Made by a program: the position numbers and the translations under genes. This document shows, in pieces, positions 1-10,738 of a DNA stretch of 64,000 bases. Below the pieces are notes generated by a model that saw only the letters and a list, made by a program, of their open reading frames with translations, was not told the DNA's origin and did no database searches. Every line of letters starts with the position of its first letter. Position 1 is the stretch's first letter. The stretch is from positions 12,675,565 to 12,739,564 of the forward strand of contig OX328107.1 in the NCBI GenBank assembly GCA_946811185.2, given 5' to 3'. Source of the stretch: Hippopus hippopus. Lineage: Eukaryota; Mollusca; Bivalvia; Cardiida; Cardiidae.

Positions 1-1185
1 TATGTGGAGGGGAGGATAAGGATGATAGATATACAGAGTTTTAATACAACCATGAAATTAAAATGGATGAAGAAAATAGTTGCTAATGGTAAAAATGATT
101 GTTACAAATTTATAACTAACATATTTGATTCAGAGAGAATTTTTAATTTTGGAACTTTATACTGTAAAATAATTCTAGGCACAATAAAGAATGTATTCTG
201 GATAGGTGTTTTAAAATCATTCACGGTATTTAGCTCTAAATGCAAATTCACAAAATGGTCGGAAATAATGACCATGCCTCTGTTTTATAATGAAAACTTT
301 AAGATAGATTCTAAATATATTTACAACGCCAACTTATACAAATGTGGTATAAGATATCTTAAAGACATGTTGAGCAACAACGGATGTTTTAAAAATTTTA
401 ATGATATCAAAACCGTTACCAAGAACGGAATAAACCCTCTTATAAAAAACAATGAAACACCAACAAGTAGGAACAAATGGTCTACATTATATAACGGTTT
501 AAACTTTGATTGGAAACAATTTCATGGAAACGTTTTCAAATACACACGAGATACTTACACCCAATGGTTACAAACAAGAATAGTGCATCGTATTATTGCA
601 ATAAACTCCTTACTTTTTAAAATGAAGCTGATAGATACAAATGTATGTACATTCTGTGGTACAGATGCTGAAACAATTATACATTTATTCTACGAATGTA
701 GATACACGAGACCTTTGATAAATAGAATCACAGGAATAATAACCAATTTTGATCAAACTGTGCAAATCAACAGCTCTATTTTACTTTAGGGCTCTAGTGC
801 ACCAAATATCAAATTAGATATACTTCTTTTGGAAATCAAAAAGTATATCTATTATTGAAGAAACAAACTAAATAAACCTTCAATGAACGGATTAAGGAAC
901 CATCTTATCACTAATTTACACATTTACAAAAATACTAAGATGTTTGAAAAAGGAGAAAATATCATGACATTTGTAGAACATATCATACAAAACCTCCCAT
1001 GAGCCAATTAAGATAGTGAATAACTGAAGACAAAACCAAAGAAAACGCAAAAACACAATCAATGGGTAAAAAGTAGAATTAAAGACAAAAAACTTTTCTA
1101 TTTTTTTGGTCACGTTTAGCGCGCAAACACACACCCACACACACACACACACTTTTTCATCACAAAAAAAAGCTTTGTGTTCACC
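1..1185 (+). pseudogene. LINE reverse-transcriptase ORF, C-terminal remnant
   Basis: An open frame at 4-789 runs in from the window edge. Its end carries a zinc-knuckle-like motif (CTFCGTDAETIIHLFYECRY) of the zf-RVT type found at the C-terminus of many non-LTR retrotransposon polymerases, after a basic, aromatic-rich stretch typical of that region. After the stop at 787-789 LINE-like coding resumes in another frame (about 810-1000) but is broken by stops. The polymerase domain itself lies outside the window. This is a decayed 3' LINE piece, not a host gene. The clade cannot be fixed from this fragment. Confidence 0.7.
1127..1152. repeat. (CA)n microsatellite
   Basis: An imperfect run of CA dinucleotides with one interruption, inside the 3' non-coding part of the LINE remnant. 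Confidence 0.9.
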
Positions 1186-1342
1186 TTTTCATCATTAATT
1201 TGGCTCAACAATTAATACGTAAATTGGTTAAATTTGAGATTTTGAAATGGTAAAATAGTAAAGGAAAAGACTTTGAAATTTGTTTATAAACATAATGATA
1301 TTGTGAACCACATGTAATACTAACAAAATATTTACTAACATT

Positions 1343-1421
1343 GATTTGAAAGGTATGTTGGGGGATGGCCACGACCCTCACATACCGATTGACGTAGCAA
1401 ATAAAGCTTAAAAAAAAAAGA
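1343..1421 (+). repeat. LINE 3' end with poly-A tail
   Basis: The segment with GGGGGATGGCCACGACCC, then CCGATTGACGTAGCAAATAAAGC and an A run, closely matches the 3' end of the truncated LINE insert at 39,988-40,302. It contains AATAAA just before the A tract. It is probably the 3' terminus of the LINE remnant beginning at the window edge, or of a second copy of that family. Confidence 0.65.
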
Positions 1422-1589
1422 TAGTGTTCGTATTCAGAGCTTGCGTCTAGCACTAGCAACATTTAAGACTTCAACTAATAGTCTGTATTGCTGAAGAAAA
1501 CGAACCTTTTTAAATATGTAAGACAAAAGAAACTTTCCATGGGATACTATTTAAAATTGTAATTAAAAAAAGAAGGTTGCATAACGAAG

Positions 1590-1912
1590 GTTAAGACTAG
1601 AACAAGGCCTAATTCTGGTCTGGGTCGACAGGATTTTAAACCGGTTTGCATAAAACTAGTTAAGCTCGAGTCAACCTATCCCCAATTTATTAAGACTAGG
1701 GTTAACCTAGTGTAGCTATCCTCGTGGTAGGATTAAACGTTGGATAGATTTTGTTTAGCGTATCGCTGTTGTCTAGGAAGCAAACCACTTCTGCACCTGA
1801 CTATACACGACGAAGTCAATAATACAGACTTAATGCACTGCCATTCAGTACGATCTGCTGCGGGTGGATCAATAGGAAGTGCCTTTACGTGCTTTTCTGT
1901 ATTTTGACTAAA
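1590..1912 (+). repeat. dispersed repeat, three copies in window
   Basis: Blocks such as ACAAGGCCTAA, GGATTTTAAACCGGTTTGCA, TCCTCGTGGTAG and GTGCTTTTCTGTATTTT recur in the same order at about 57,157-57,370 and 57,691-57,760, and the last block again at 63,425-63,515. No ORF and no clear termini; class unknown. Confidence 0.6.
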
Positions 1913-2374
1913 TCAAAACACTTGCAGACTTCTTTTTGGAGTATGAGTATTACTGTTTACTAGACAAAGATTTACTATAAAACAATTGCAGACGTAAAAA
2001 GAACAATTGTGGCTCAAGTGATGGATTTATTCTTTGGAAACGTTGAAAACATTGTTGGAGAAATTGGTGGGTATTGGTCAGCAATTGATAATAATTGATA
2101 ATTGATATTGTATAACGATAATAAATCATTTCTTGTTTCAAGAGTCCTTTATGATTAATTTTATCTTGATAAACTAAACAAATGTGTAGATCCTCTGATG
2201 TTCTGAAATCCTTATAGATGTTTCAGGTTCCCAGCCCCTGCAGAGACCTATGTGGTATGCTGAAATACAGAGTACTTTATTCTTTTCTTTTTTTCACATG
2301 AAATTTGCAAACACTGTGTTAATGATACAAATATTTTAAACTCTGATAACGCCTATAAACGCCTATAAATGTAT
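1913..2374. other. no gene recognised
   Basis: AT-rich sequence with short ORFs only. The ORF-sized stretch on the minus strand has no recognisable domain. Nothing else stands out. Confidence 0.5.
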
Positions 2375-2587
2375 CCATGCTCTGGCAAAGGGGTTTAATG
2401 CGTCTCTGTGATGTGTGATGCCATTCAAATCATCACATAATTACGGATCCATAAAAATCAACTTTGTAAAACACTGAGGTCCACTGATCCTTTGACATGC
2501 AGAAAATTTTCCAATAGCAAAACGTTTCGTCATGGGTCGATACTTTTTGCAGATGCGTTAAGCCCCCTATTCACAGAGCATGGCTCA
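2375..2587 (+). mobile_element. MITE family A, copy 1
   Basis: Inverted ends: CCATGCTCTGGCAAAGGGG on the left, and TTAAGCCCCCT...CACAGAGCATGGCTCA on the right. Internal words (GGATCCATAAAA, GATACTTTTTGCAGATGC) recur in the other copies at 3,792-4,057, 31,731-31,979, about 60,645-60,861, and a half copy at 29,745-29,853. It has no coding capacity and looks like a non-autonomous DNA element. Confidence 0.7.
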
Positions 2588-3791
2588 AATATATTTAGTT
2601 ACTGTTAACAGTATCCTACAATATTTGATGGCCACATGAACGACACGTTCTTTTTCACTGTTGTATGGCATTTGATTTCTCCAAACCTTTTGACATTATA
2701 GATAGGTAGACTTGAATAGATGGCAAATATGGACCTATTCACGTTCAAATCAGAGGCATTAGCGATCATCCGGATTTCTTGGCCCATGGTATGTACATGT
2801 AGTTTTATAACGTTATAAAATTTGGCTAATCTGAGGGTCAATTTAGATGATACCACAGGCTACTGGCATTATACGGCCCGTGTTCACCAACCATTCTGAA
2901 GTGCTATTCTGTTGCAATTTCTGATATGCTAAACCAAATGGCTTTTTTCCAATTTCGATTAGCCAATCAGAAATAAAAAAAGGTAGAATAGATAAAGAAC
3001 TTTAATAAGAATAGTAGTAAAATAACACAACACAACACAAACCATGCTATTTGATCATATAGCCACGTTGTAGGTATCTGACTGAAGCTGAGCTGAAAGT
3101 AAAAACTTGTGTTTGATTAAATGTTTTTATTTCTTTTTTTTTTTTTTTTTACAAATACGATAATAAAGTTTTTTTTTTTCTTCACTCATTTTGGCATGGT
3201 TTTACTGTTTCACTCTCTCCTACTGTAATTTCGGTGCAATTTTAATTTAGTCTAAAATATCGAGATAAATGAATAAATGAATAAATAATGGCGTGATGCA
3301 TGTTTAGCACAAAATGTAAGAAAAGTTATCTAACAAAATATAACATTTGTATTTATTGAAAGTGTTTATTTCAAAATAGGTAGACTACGTATTGTGATAA
3401 AAAGAAACAAAACAAACTCGATTTAAATGATTCTCGAATTCTTTGAGAGAGAGAGAGAGAGAGAGAACAATGACAACAATGATTGCTTTAAAGTCCTCCA
3501 AAACATAAAAAAGCATTTTCTATCTTTTGTAATCTGTGCAATCTTGCATCCATCAGGGGCAACATTTCGCATGAAGAAACAAGAGTGATTATAGTTTCAT
3601 CAAACAAGGACGAAGTGGTTTTAAAACTGGCTAAAAACTGGCTGAAAACGAGTAGATATGTATCTGAAGTTAGAGTCTTTCTTTTTTCGATATGGAAGTT
3701 CTCCTCTGTGATATATAAAAAAAAAAAAAAAAAAATTACGGTGGCTCGTTATGATACCATTTGTACCCCCTGCCTTTTATTCTACCTTATT
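2588..3791. other. no gene recognised; simple repeats
   Basis: Holds poly-T tracts near 3,135-3,180, an AATA-rich stretch near 3,270, a (GA)n microsatellite at 3,444-3,466 and a poly-A tract near 3,718-3,735. No ORF shows a recognisable domain. Confidence 0.5.
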
Positions 3792-4057
3792 TGAGCCATG
3801 CTTTTGCAAAAGGGGGCTTTATGCATTTCCGTGATGTATGATACTTAGAAAGTAATCCCATAATTATGGATCCATAAAATCTATTTTGTCTAACACTCCA
3901 CTAGATCTGGAGGTATAATGGTCATTTGATATGCAGTAACGTTACAAATAGCAAAAAGTCTCGACCCATGTCAGCCTGTGCGGACTGCGCAGGCTGGCAT
4001 GGTTTGATACTTTTTGCAGATGCATTAAGCTTCTCCCTCCTTTTCGCAGAGCATGGG
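3792..4057 (+). mobile_element. MITE family A, copy 2 (long form)
   Basis: Starts TGAGCCATGCTTTTGC and ends with the inverse GCAGAGCATGG. It shares the internal words of copy 1. In addition it has an internal palindrome where CCATGTCAGCCTG is mirrored by CAGGCTGGCATGG around 3,965-4,003. Other copies vary in keeping this arm, which explains their different lengths. Confidence 0.75.
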
Positions 4058-4282
4058 TAGTTTTTATTTCAATATGTTGTGTTACAATCTATTGTAATCT
4101 TGTCTAGTCTATACTAGTTTATTAAACATATCTCCTGGTATTAAACTTAAGTGGCTTTTAATTTTAAGTTTTAGTCTATACACTGACGACATTTTCATTG
4201 TCTGGAAAACGTAACGTCGATTGTTATCGTATATCGTTATTAAACGCCATTAGAGACATCTGGTAAGTGTTCCATCGTCAAA

Positions 4283-4365
4283 TAAAGCTCCAGTAGCTAA
4301 GTAGGTAAAGCACAAAGCCCATAGTCTAGGGCTTTTGAGTTCGAAATCCTAGCCTGTGATCACCA
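4283..4365 (+). repeat. tRNA-derived SINE head
   Basis: An A-box-like TAGCTAAGTAGG and a B-box-like GAGTTCGAAATCC lie at tRNA-like spacing. Stem pairing is poor and the acceptor arms do not match, so this is a SINE pol III promoter region rather than a functional tRNA. Confidence 0.5.
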
Positions 4366-5882
4366 TCCGTTCTTGATCGTATTTTTGGTCTAACCCTAGA
4401 TTTAGAAAGTAACACTGAAATTCAGAAGATTCTTCAGAATAAGACTAAGAAAGCTACTATGTTTGGTTGATGAACACAGGCCTCGGTTCGATTGAAATTA
4501 TTTTCTATGACTGCTACAGTCACTGCTAAACGCCTCATTCCTCTTTTCTAATCTGTGTCCTTTACCAGTTCAGTTTATGTGGAAAAGCAGACAGCAGTCA
4601 GAATGGGTTGTGTGTAGTGCTGGTACAAGACATATTCTACAAGTGCGAAGAAATTGACTGGGCGAGGGTCAATTTCCTTTATCTTATGTTCTACAAGTAC
4701 TTTTGTTTCTGTAGGCATAACTGGAATAAAATGGCTGCATTCACAATAAAATTGAAATGCGTTGCAGAGACACAAATTTTGTCCATGGCACTATGTTTGC
4801 AGCTATGTATCAACATATTTTTAGCGACCACTGAATAATGTAAAATGCATGTAAATTACTCAAGTAAAAAGTCTACTACATTACTATTCCATTGTTTTCA
4901 AATGCTTTTAGTATTTCACAAAATATGTAACAATGCAAATCCAAGACAGCATACGATCTGTGCAGTCAGATCTTGATCTGATCTATTTTACAACCAACAA
5001 AAGTTGCTTTTAGCCTCGAAAGGGTCAGATCCTTTAGGATAGTCTGAAAGTTAAATGACTTATGTTGGGCCCTCTGATTTCTATGCAACCAAATTGTCAT
5101 TGTTATCACCCTGACATATCTATGTTTCCGGTCTTGTGCTGTTTCTGGTCTTGATTCCGGTTTGCGAGGCGTAACGTAGTTCTATACTGTTGCGATATCC
5201 CAAGTATTTCTTTCGTGCATAAATTTTAAATAGTGCATTTCGTTACATCGCGGATATGCCCTTTACAGCTTAATTAAGTATTCAGCTTAACAAATACTTG
5301 AATTCATGATGATTTGCACCAGGATACACGAACACTTATCTTTACATAGGACCGAGAATAGTTTGCATATCTGAATATCGCCTGGTGTTTATGTATAGAT
5401 CCCTACAAAATGACAATACTTAATACTATGCAACTATGCTCGACTAAAATCTTTCCTTAACTATTACTTATCTTTCCGATTACTGATAGAACTTTGCACG
5501 AAAGAAAAATTACCCATTCATTATGCATTCTGTGTTATCAAAATGCCACATTCTTTCCCAGAACGGAATCCTTTTCTGTTTTGAATTCGATTTCTGACCT
5601 GACGGGAAAGGCAATTTCGAACGACACAATGATCCTTTATCGTGTTTAGGGATATTGGTTTTGTTTAGTAGTCTAAATTATAACGACTACGACAGTTCGC
5701 CCTCCGATGACGATCCGACCGACAGACAACGACCCCCAAAATATAAAATTTACATAAGCTATAAGGTTGTCGTGCAGTTTTAAAACAGGGAATTTAACTA
5801 CAAATTTTGCAAATACCACTGGTACCGTATCTCTTTTGTCAGCGCTAATGCTTTTGTTTGTTTGTTTGCTTGAATGGGTGTT
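4366..5882. other. no gene recognised
   Basis: About 1.5 kb with short ORFs on both strands (for example around 4,575-4,838 and 5,673-5,918). None has a recognisable domain or convincing splice context. Confidence 0.45.
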
Positions 5883-6404
5883 TGTTACGGGAGACCACTC
5901 CTTCATGCATGGTTTCATCCCGATTTAAATACAATACCTAACAACTGCGTTAGGGAGAATTCTCTTTAGCTCAGTGGTTATGGTATTGGCCTTTCGTCCG
6001 GGCGTACTAGGTTCGAATCCTGCCCGGTCCCTGTATTTCTGCTATGCATTTGTTCATTTGTTTCTTTGTTACGGACTTTGTTCGTAAGATGAGGCTCGTC
6101 TGGGATTGGCCATTGAGCCATTTGTTGTCTAATTAATAGACTTACTGCCTAATTAGGCTTTCTGTCATCAAAATGATGACATTTAAGAGGGGTGTGTTAC
6201 GGGAGACTACTCCTTCATGCATGGCTTCATCCTGATTAAAATACAACACCTAACAACTGCGTTAGGGAGAATTCTCTTTAGCTCAGTGGTTATGGTGTTG
6301 GTCTTTTAAACCTCGAAAAACGAGGGTATTTGTCAGCACGGGTTCGAATCCCGCCAGGTGCGGTTCGTATTTGAGCTATGCATTTGTTGCGAACTTTCAT
6401 GTTC
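5883..6404 (+). repeat. tandem duplication carrying tRNA-derived SINE heads
   Basis: A unit starting TGTTACGGGAGA occurs at 5,883 and again at 6,195, a period of 312 bp. Each unit contains a tRNA-like head with A box TTAGCTCAGTGG (5,966 and 6,278) and B box GGTTCGAATCC (6,010 and 6,341). The anticodon-arm region differs between the two: the second has a CCTCGAAAAACGAGG hairpin. These are pol III-type SINE heads, not tRNA genes. Confidence 0.65.
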
Positions 6405-6627
6405 GTAAGATGTTTTACGCCGCTTTTAACATTATTTCAGTCATATCACGGCGGCAGCTCACATACTCATGTTCATTTTTTCCTGGGTTTCACCAGTACT
6501 AGGCTGGGGCTCTGGAATGTCTTGCCCAAGGACACTCCCGTGAAAGCCCAGTTGGGCCAGTGTGGTTCGAACCCGGGGCCTCCAAGTCACGAGTCATACA
6601 CTTTACCACTGAGCCACACAGGACCCT
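6405..6627 (-). mobile_element. V-domain (RUDI-like) SINE
   Basis: On the minus strand a tRNA-like head has A box TGGCTCAGTGG and B box GGGTTCGAACC. It is followed by the V-domain-like GTGTCCTTGGGCAAGACATT and a tail with GCCGCCGTGATATGACTGAA ... AAGCGGCGTAAAAC. This arrangement matches the molluscan V-SINE type (RUDI), recalled and not searched. Confidence 0.7.
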
Positions 6628-6833
6628 AGCGCTAATGCTAATGTCTACCTAATTGGTACTCGGTATACTTCTTTCACCGATATCGTTAGACTTTCAAGGG
6701 AAATCAGCTACAGGCAGCTTTCTTATTACCTCTTTACCAGGCCACGAAATTTTGGACCTGTGAAAATTGAAAGCATTTTCAGACGACTAACTGTATACTA
6801 GGATCACGTAATATTTTAGTTTAATTTCTTCAA

Positions 6834-6954
6834 ATGGGTCGAAAACATTGTGGGGGAAAAAAGCTGTTTACCAGCATTTTCTCCTTTCCCCGAAATGTTT
6901 TTGTAATTTTCGGGATACCACCTAGCTTTACCAACTGTGCGGTAAAATTAACAC
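6834..6954 (+). repeat. MITE family B fragment
   Basis: Contains the family's central inverted block (GTGGGGGAAAAAAGC, then ACCAGCATTTTCTCCTTTCC) and a GTGCGGTAAAATTAAC end. Fuller copies lie at 43,279-43,511 and 59-62 kb. Confidence 0.5.
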
Positions 6955-6979
6955 GGGTATGATTTCTTTGGTGTTTAAT

Positions 6980-6985
6980 ACCATT
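6980..6985. repeat. Polinton target-site duplication, left (ACCATT)
   Basis: These six bases immediately precede the left terminal repeat and are repeated exactly at 24,100-24,105. Six base pairs is the characteristic Polinton duplication length. Confidence 0.93.
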
Positions 6986-7303
6986 AGTAGATTAATAAAT
7001 GGGTCATCTGGGCATGTTTTTGCCAAATTTTTATAAAAATGCCCAGGATGCCCATACGATTTTTGTATAAATCTATTTTCTTCATAATTCTAAAGAAAAT
7101 AAATTTCATCACCCACTAACCAACGCATCGATTAACAACGCATCCACTAACCAACACATCAATTAATAGATAAGTCAACGCACCAACTAATGACCCCCCA
7201 TGTGTCGACGCACCATCTAATTACTATATCCATTTTACCATAAATTCAAAAATAAAGAAAAAAATTTTTGAATTTTTTAAATTTTAAGTCATAAAATAAT
7301 TCA
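6986..7303 (+). repeat. Polinton left terminal inverted repeat
   Basis: About 318 bp matching 23,779-24,099 in inverse orientation, with only a few differences: one at the second iteron, one substitution in ACCATAAATTC versus ACCTTAAATTC, and A/T run lengths. It contains a set of 15-bp iterons and, at its inner end, the leader of the first RING gene. Confidence 0.95.
7121..7220 (+). repeat. iterons in the Polinton TIR
   Basis: Five imperfect copies of a 15-bp word, CRACRCAYCNAYTAA, at 7,121-7,135, 7,136-7,150, 7,152-7,166, 7,176-7,190 and 7,206-7,220, with a weaker one just before. The mirrored set is in the right TIR near 23,865-23,965, where the second copy is degenerate. Inference: binding sites for integrase, terminal protein or a replication factor. 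Confidence 0.7.
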
Positions 7304-7305
7304 AG
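7264..7305 (+). promoter_or_regulatory. leader/promoter of RING gene 1, repeated
   Basis: The block TTTGAATTTTTTAAATTTTA followed by AGTCATAAAATAATTCAA ends just before the ATG at 7,306. The same block precedes the second RING gene (8,103-8,144) and, through the right TIR, the minus-strand gene starting at 23,775. Three uses of one leader point to a shared promoter; this is inference from position. Confidence 0.6.
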
Positions 7306-8100
7306 ATGAGTGTGCTAAATAAATTTAATCATTCCAAAATTGTACAAAACCTAGAAAAAGTTCTTGAAAATAAACATTATTTAAAAAATTTGTATCACGA
7401 AGATAAAAAATTACATATGATTGTTAATGCTAATTTACTATCATCAAAAATGTACGACCCAATTGTTGTATTAAAAAAATTAATACCATATAATTATTAC
7501 TTACATAGTAAACAAAAGTTGGTTGAATCTGATTTTACCACAACTATTTTTATGGTTTGGCCAGACCAGTGTCTTTATAATGAAAACCCTAATCGTCACA
7601 AAGGTAGCAATATGTATACTATCATTGAAATACCATTTTGTAGAAGTAATAATTTTATTGGTGATTATAAAAATGCTTTGTTTGAAATAATGGAAGATGA
7701 AGATAGAGAACCAGTTCCAACTAATGTAATAGTATATCCTATAACAACATTTAGAAATGATATTCATCCTGAATATGATAATGAACATGTTAGAAAGGAT
7801 ATAGAGTCATATAATAAAGAAGGTAAAAGTCATGGTTGTATAGAATGTTATGATTATTTTTGGGTTGGATTAGAGAATCTTACTAAAGAAAATAATATAA
7901 CATTAGGTTATACAATAATAGCACAACTTCAAGAATTTAACAAAAAATTTTTTCTAAAAATAAAAATTTTTTCAGAGGATGAATGCTGTATATGTACCAT
8001 TAATAAACCTAAAATAGCATTTGGTTGTGGTCATAAATGCATGTGTATTGAATGTTTTAAAATAGGAAACATAAAGGTATGCCCCATATGTAGGCAGTAA
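7306..8100 (+). CDS. Polinton RING-finger protein 1 (putative E3 ubiquitin ligase)
   Basis: A 264-residue protein whose last ~38 residues form a compact C3HC4 RING of the IAP type: CCIC at 227-230, GCGHKCMC, then CPICRQ at the very end. The first ~220 residues are unfamiliar, but a patch (KKLIPYNYYLHSK) resembles patches in the next two genes, so the three look paralogous. RING domains of this kind recruit E2 enzymes, so a role in modifying host or viral proteins is likely, but the target is unknown. The ATG at 7,306 follows the inner end of the TIR, so the repeat supplies the promoter. No transmembrane segment is evident. Confidence 0.8.
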   Translation: MSVLNKFNHSKIVQNLEKVLENKHYLKNLYHEDKKLHMIVNANLLSSKMYDPIVVLKKLIPYNYYLHSKQKLVESDFTTTIFMVWPDQCLYNENPNRHKGSNMYTIIEIPFCRSNNFIGDYKNALFEIMEDEDREPVPTNVIVYPITTFRNDIHPEYDNEHVRKDIESYNKEGKSHGCIECYDYFWVGLENLTKENNITLGYTIIAQLQEFNKKFFLKIKIFSEDECCICTINKPKIAFGCGHKCMCIECFKIGNIKVCPICRQ

Positions 8101-8102
8101 TT

Positions 8103-8144
8103 TTTTGAATTTTTTAAATTTTAAGTTATAAAATAATTCAAAAA
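8103..8144 (+). promoter_or_regulatory. second copy of the TIR leader, with inverted ends
   Basis: Nearly identical to the leader at 7,264-7,305. Its ends, TTTTTTGAATT and AATTCAAAAAA, are inverse to each other and could form an 11-bp stem between the two RING genes. Its presence suggests the leader was duplicated along with the gene. Confidence 0.6.
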
Positions 8145-8966
8145 ATGGGTGTGCAAGATAGAGTTTTACATGAATTAGAAAAACCTGATTATATTATTGA
8201 TGATGGAAATGATTATATTATTAATAAATGGTTAACTATTGAAGAGATTCATAAAGAAAGAAAAAGACTTTCTCAAAAATATAAAGGAAACTTATTAAGT
8301 AGAAGAAAAGCATTGTTGTCAGCTCAAAATATTAATCGTTTAGAAGCACATATTCAAACTAAGCATATTTATAATGAACCTGTTTATGATAATAGACAAG
8401 ATAAAATATATTTTCCTGGTTTATGTGGTGACCCTTATACTGTTGCTTTACTTGATGCAAAAGCAGTAATTTATTATCATTATAGTAAAAAATATTATGA
8501 AGCAATAACATTTAGAAATTCAATTCCTTTTTATCATATGTTAGTTGGTATTACAGATAATAGAACTGGCCCACATTATCAGAAAAAGGGTACCTATTGG
8601 CTTAACATTTTCTTAGGGGAAAGAGATTATTTAGCTTATTATGAACATGATATTATTAATTTATCTAACTATAATGACAGTTATAAACCACATGCATTAA
8701 ATATACATGAAGAATATTTTACACATTACTCACCATTTATAAAATTTACTGATATATATTTTGAATTAACTATGCAAATTAAACCTGCGATGCTTCCACC
8801 AACAAGAAAAAATTTAATAAAACAAAAAATTTTTTCAGAGAAGTTATGTTGTATATGTACCATTAATTCTCCAAATATATCATTCAAAAAATGTGGACAT
8901 TTATGTATATGTGAGGAATGTGATAAAATACATCCTTTAAGTAGATGTCCTTTATGTAGACAATAA
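8145..8966 (+). CDS. Polinton RING-finger protein 2 (putative E3 ubiquitin ligase)
   Basis: 273 residues, ending in a C3HC4 RING from about residue 235 (CCICTINSPNISF, KKCGHLCIC, CPLCRQ at the terminus), very close to that of RING protein 1, including the shared CCICTIN. The middle part resembles the 160-residue protein downstream: YQKKGTYWLNIFLGE here, YRVGDFWFNIGCYPE there. It lies 44 bp after RING gene 1 behind a duplicated leader, fitting tandem duplication. It probably acts as a ubiquitin ligase in the infected or host cell; substrate unknown. Confidence 0.8.
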   Translation: MGVQDRVLHELEKPDYIIDDGNDYIINKWLTIEEIHKERKRLSQKYKGNLLSRRKALLSAQNINRLEAHIQTKHIYNEPVYDNRQDKIYFPGLCGDPYTVALLDAKAVIYYHYSKKYYEAITFRNSIPFYHMLVGITDNRTGPHYQKKGTYWLNIFLGERDYLAYYEHDIINLSNYNDSYKPHALNIHEEYFTHYSPFIKFTDIYFELTMQIKPAMLPPTRKNLIKQKIFSEKLCCICTINSPNISFKKCGHLCICEECDKIHPLSRCPLCRQ

Positions 8967-9009
8967 ATAATTGAATCTAAATTAAGTTTTTTATTTTCTC
9001 TTAATAAAA

Positions 9010-9492
9010 ATGAGTTGTTTACGGCGATTGGCGAGTGATCAAATCACAAAATTAAATGATAATTTAAAAAATAAACTTATAGCTTATCCCTCTGTTTACC
9101 GAAATAAAGTATATTTCGCGTATACAATTTGGGATGATCCTATTCTAACTCGTAGTGAAGATTATTACGCTGTGATGTTAAAAGAAAAATTAATACCTGT
9201 TACGTACTATTTTTATAGCTTAAATTTCTCGAAATTCAAAGACCACTACCATTATAGAACGAGTGAAAAGGGGGCCCCGCGGATGTGGGTTGGATTTTAT
9301 GATTCAGATGATGCTGGTCACTATAGAGTTGGAGATTTCTGGTTTAATATAGGATGTTACCCAGAAAACTACATTTCAACATTTAAAACGGAAATAGAAA
9401 TTGCTTACGAGGCATTTTGTGAAGGAACAAGGAGTAATTATTGTTGTACTCCACCCTATATTGAATTTACCTGTTATGATATGAAAAAGTAA
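9010..9492 (+). CDS. RING-less paralogue of the two preceding genes
   Basis: 160 residues. The patch KEKLIPVTYYFYS aligns with KKLIPYNYYLHSK of the first gene, and YRVGDFWFNIGCYPE with the second. It stops where the others continue into the RING, so it keeps only the presumed substrate-binding part. It might compete with or partner the RING proteins; that is inference. An alternative is a conserved structural protein unrelated to ubiquitin. Its codon use is a little less AT-biased than the first two. A strong hairpin follows the stop. Confidence 0.6.
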   Translation: MSCLRRLASDQITKLNDNLKNKLIAYPSVYRNKVYFAYTIWDDPILTRSEDYYAVMLKEKLIPVTYYFYSLNFSKFKDHYHYRTSEKGAPRMWVGFYDSDDAGHYRVGDFWFNIGCYPENYISTFKTEIEIAYEAFCEGTRSNYCCTPPYIEFTCYDMKK

Positions 9493-9498
9493 AATAAA

Positions 9499-9531
9499 TA
9501 TATAATATATTTCTTTATAATATATTATATA
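9499..9531. terminator. AT-rich hairpin between converging genes
   Basis: TATATAATATAT at 9,499-9,510 pairs perfectly with ATATATTATATA at 9,520-9,531 across a 9-base loop. It lies exactly between the ends of the + strand gene (9,492) and the - strand fibre gene (9,533), so it can serve both as a 3'-end signal. Confidence 0.65.
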
Positions 9532-9532
9532 T

Positions 9533-10723
9533 CTACAAGTCTAATTCTATCAAAATAGATATATAAGCGTGTGTTACATTACGACTATCTGTTCTCGAAA
9601 TAAAGTTTACGATGTCGCATTGTTGTACCTCCAACGCCCTCGGAAAAACTACACAACTACAAGTTTCATCCTCTTTTTTAATAATAGAGTAATCAACCTG
9701 CTCATTTCCGTTTATCGATATATTAACTTTTATCTCTTCTCCTCGTACATTAACATTATCTTTAACAACTGTTAAACTTCCTCTTATGATTCTACCTGGG
9801 GCAGCCATACAATAACCTCCTAATCCATGCTTTCTACCTGAATTACCATTACCGAATGAAAACTCATAATTACCACCCCCTAATGGTCCATTTTCTTCAG
9901 CCCACACAGTTATAATAGGTTTAGGACCTATGAGAGAAGGAAGAGATACTTTTCTATCCACATAGGATTTTGTCACTAAATCTCTCTCTTCTACCGGTGT
10001 TGCCGCGTTTTTTATAGAAAAACCTTGAAGGTCTATGTTAGTCACCGCCATGAAACTCCCATCCGGATTTTTTATAATAGCTCCACCATTATCAACATAA
10101 TTTTTATTGACAGCAGAGTCACGGGATACAGGATTTGGCAACCTAGTAATCGAGTTACCATTCATATCTATTCCACCATCTATTGAATAGGAACCATCTT
10201 GTTTTTTTGTTAAAGCTTTTTCACCCGCGGTAGCCACCTCAATAGCGGTATCCACGTAAAACTTATTAGAGGCTTGGTCGTGTCTTGTAGGGATTCCAAG
10301 ATTGTTAATTACTCGTCCTCCCATTGAGATTGCATCATCTGCCTCATACCACCTTCCATCTTTATAAACAAAGGCTCTATCAACATTATCCACATAATTT
10401 TTAGTAGCAGCTTCACCTGGTTCTTTTGGGTCCTTAACATTTCTTATTGGATTAAAACCCATATTTAAATATCCAGTAACATGGTATCCTCCGTTTTCAC
10501 CCAACAACCCTGAGTTAGCGTCAACATAAGCCTTAGTTGCTGCATCTTGAGGATTTACTGGATTACTAACCCTTGTTAATGTATTACCATTCATGTCTAT
10601 AGACCCACTAACAACAGTTGTTCCATCTTTACGTAAAAAATTATTATTTATGTAAGTGAGTGACACACCATCACCGCTTGTTTCACCATCATCTTTCATT
10701 CTTCCGAATTTGTTAACAGGCAT
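9533..10723 (-). CDS. phage-tail-fibre-like repeat protein (putative virion fibre)
   Basis: 396 residues. Five repeats each end in a tail-fibre-type signature: ATKAYVD, ATKNYVD, SNKFYVD, VNKNYVD and VTKSYVD, with the tyrosines at 66, 110, 156, 209 and 254. Most also hold a D/N-M-x-G-x-x-I/L motif followed by an NP- or P-rich turn. In bacteriophages such repeats form trimeric fibres. Residues ~258-396 form a distinct C-terminal domain rich in beta-prone segments and fit a receptor-binding head. It sits 15 bp downstream of the protease gene. Function as the element's attachment fibre is inference. Confidence 0.7.
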   Translation of the reverse strand: MPVNKFGRMKDDGETSGDGVSLTYINNNFLRKDGTTVVSGSIDMNGNTLTRVSNPVNPQDAATKAYVDANSGLLGENGGYHVTGYLNMGFNPIRNVKDPKEPGEAATKNYVDNVDRAFVYKDGRWYEADDAISMGGRVINNLGIPTRHDQASNKFYVDTAIEVATAGEKALTKKQDGSYSIDGGIDMNGNSITRLPNPVSRDSAVNKNYVDNGGAIIKNPDGSFMAVTNIDLQGFSIKNAATPVEERDLVTKSYVDRKVSLPSLIGPKPIITVWAEENGPLGGGNYEFSFGNGNSGRKHGLGGYCMAAPGRIIRGSLTVVKDNVNVRGEEIKVNISINGNEQVDYSIIKKEDETCSCVVFPRALEVQQCDIVNFISRTDSRNVTHAYISILIELDL

Positions 10724-10738
10724 TTTTTTTATATAGTA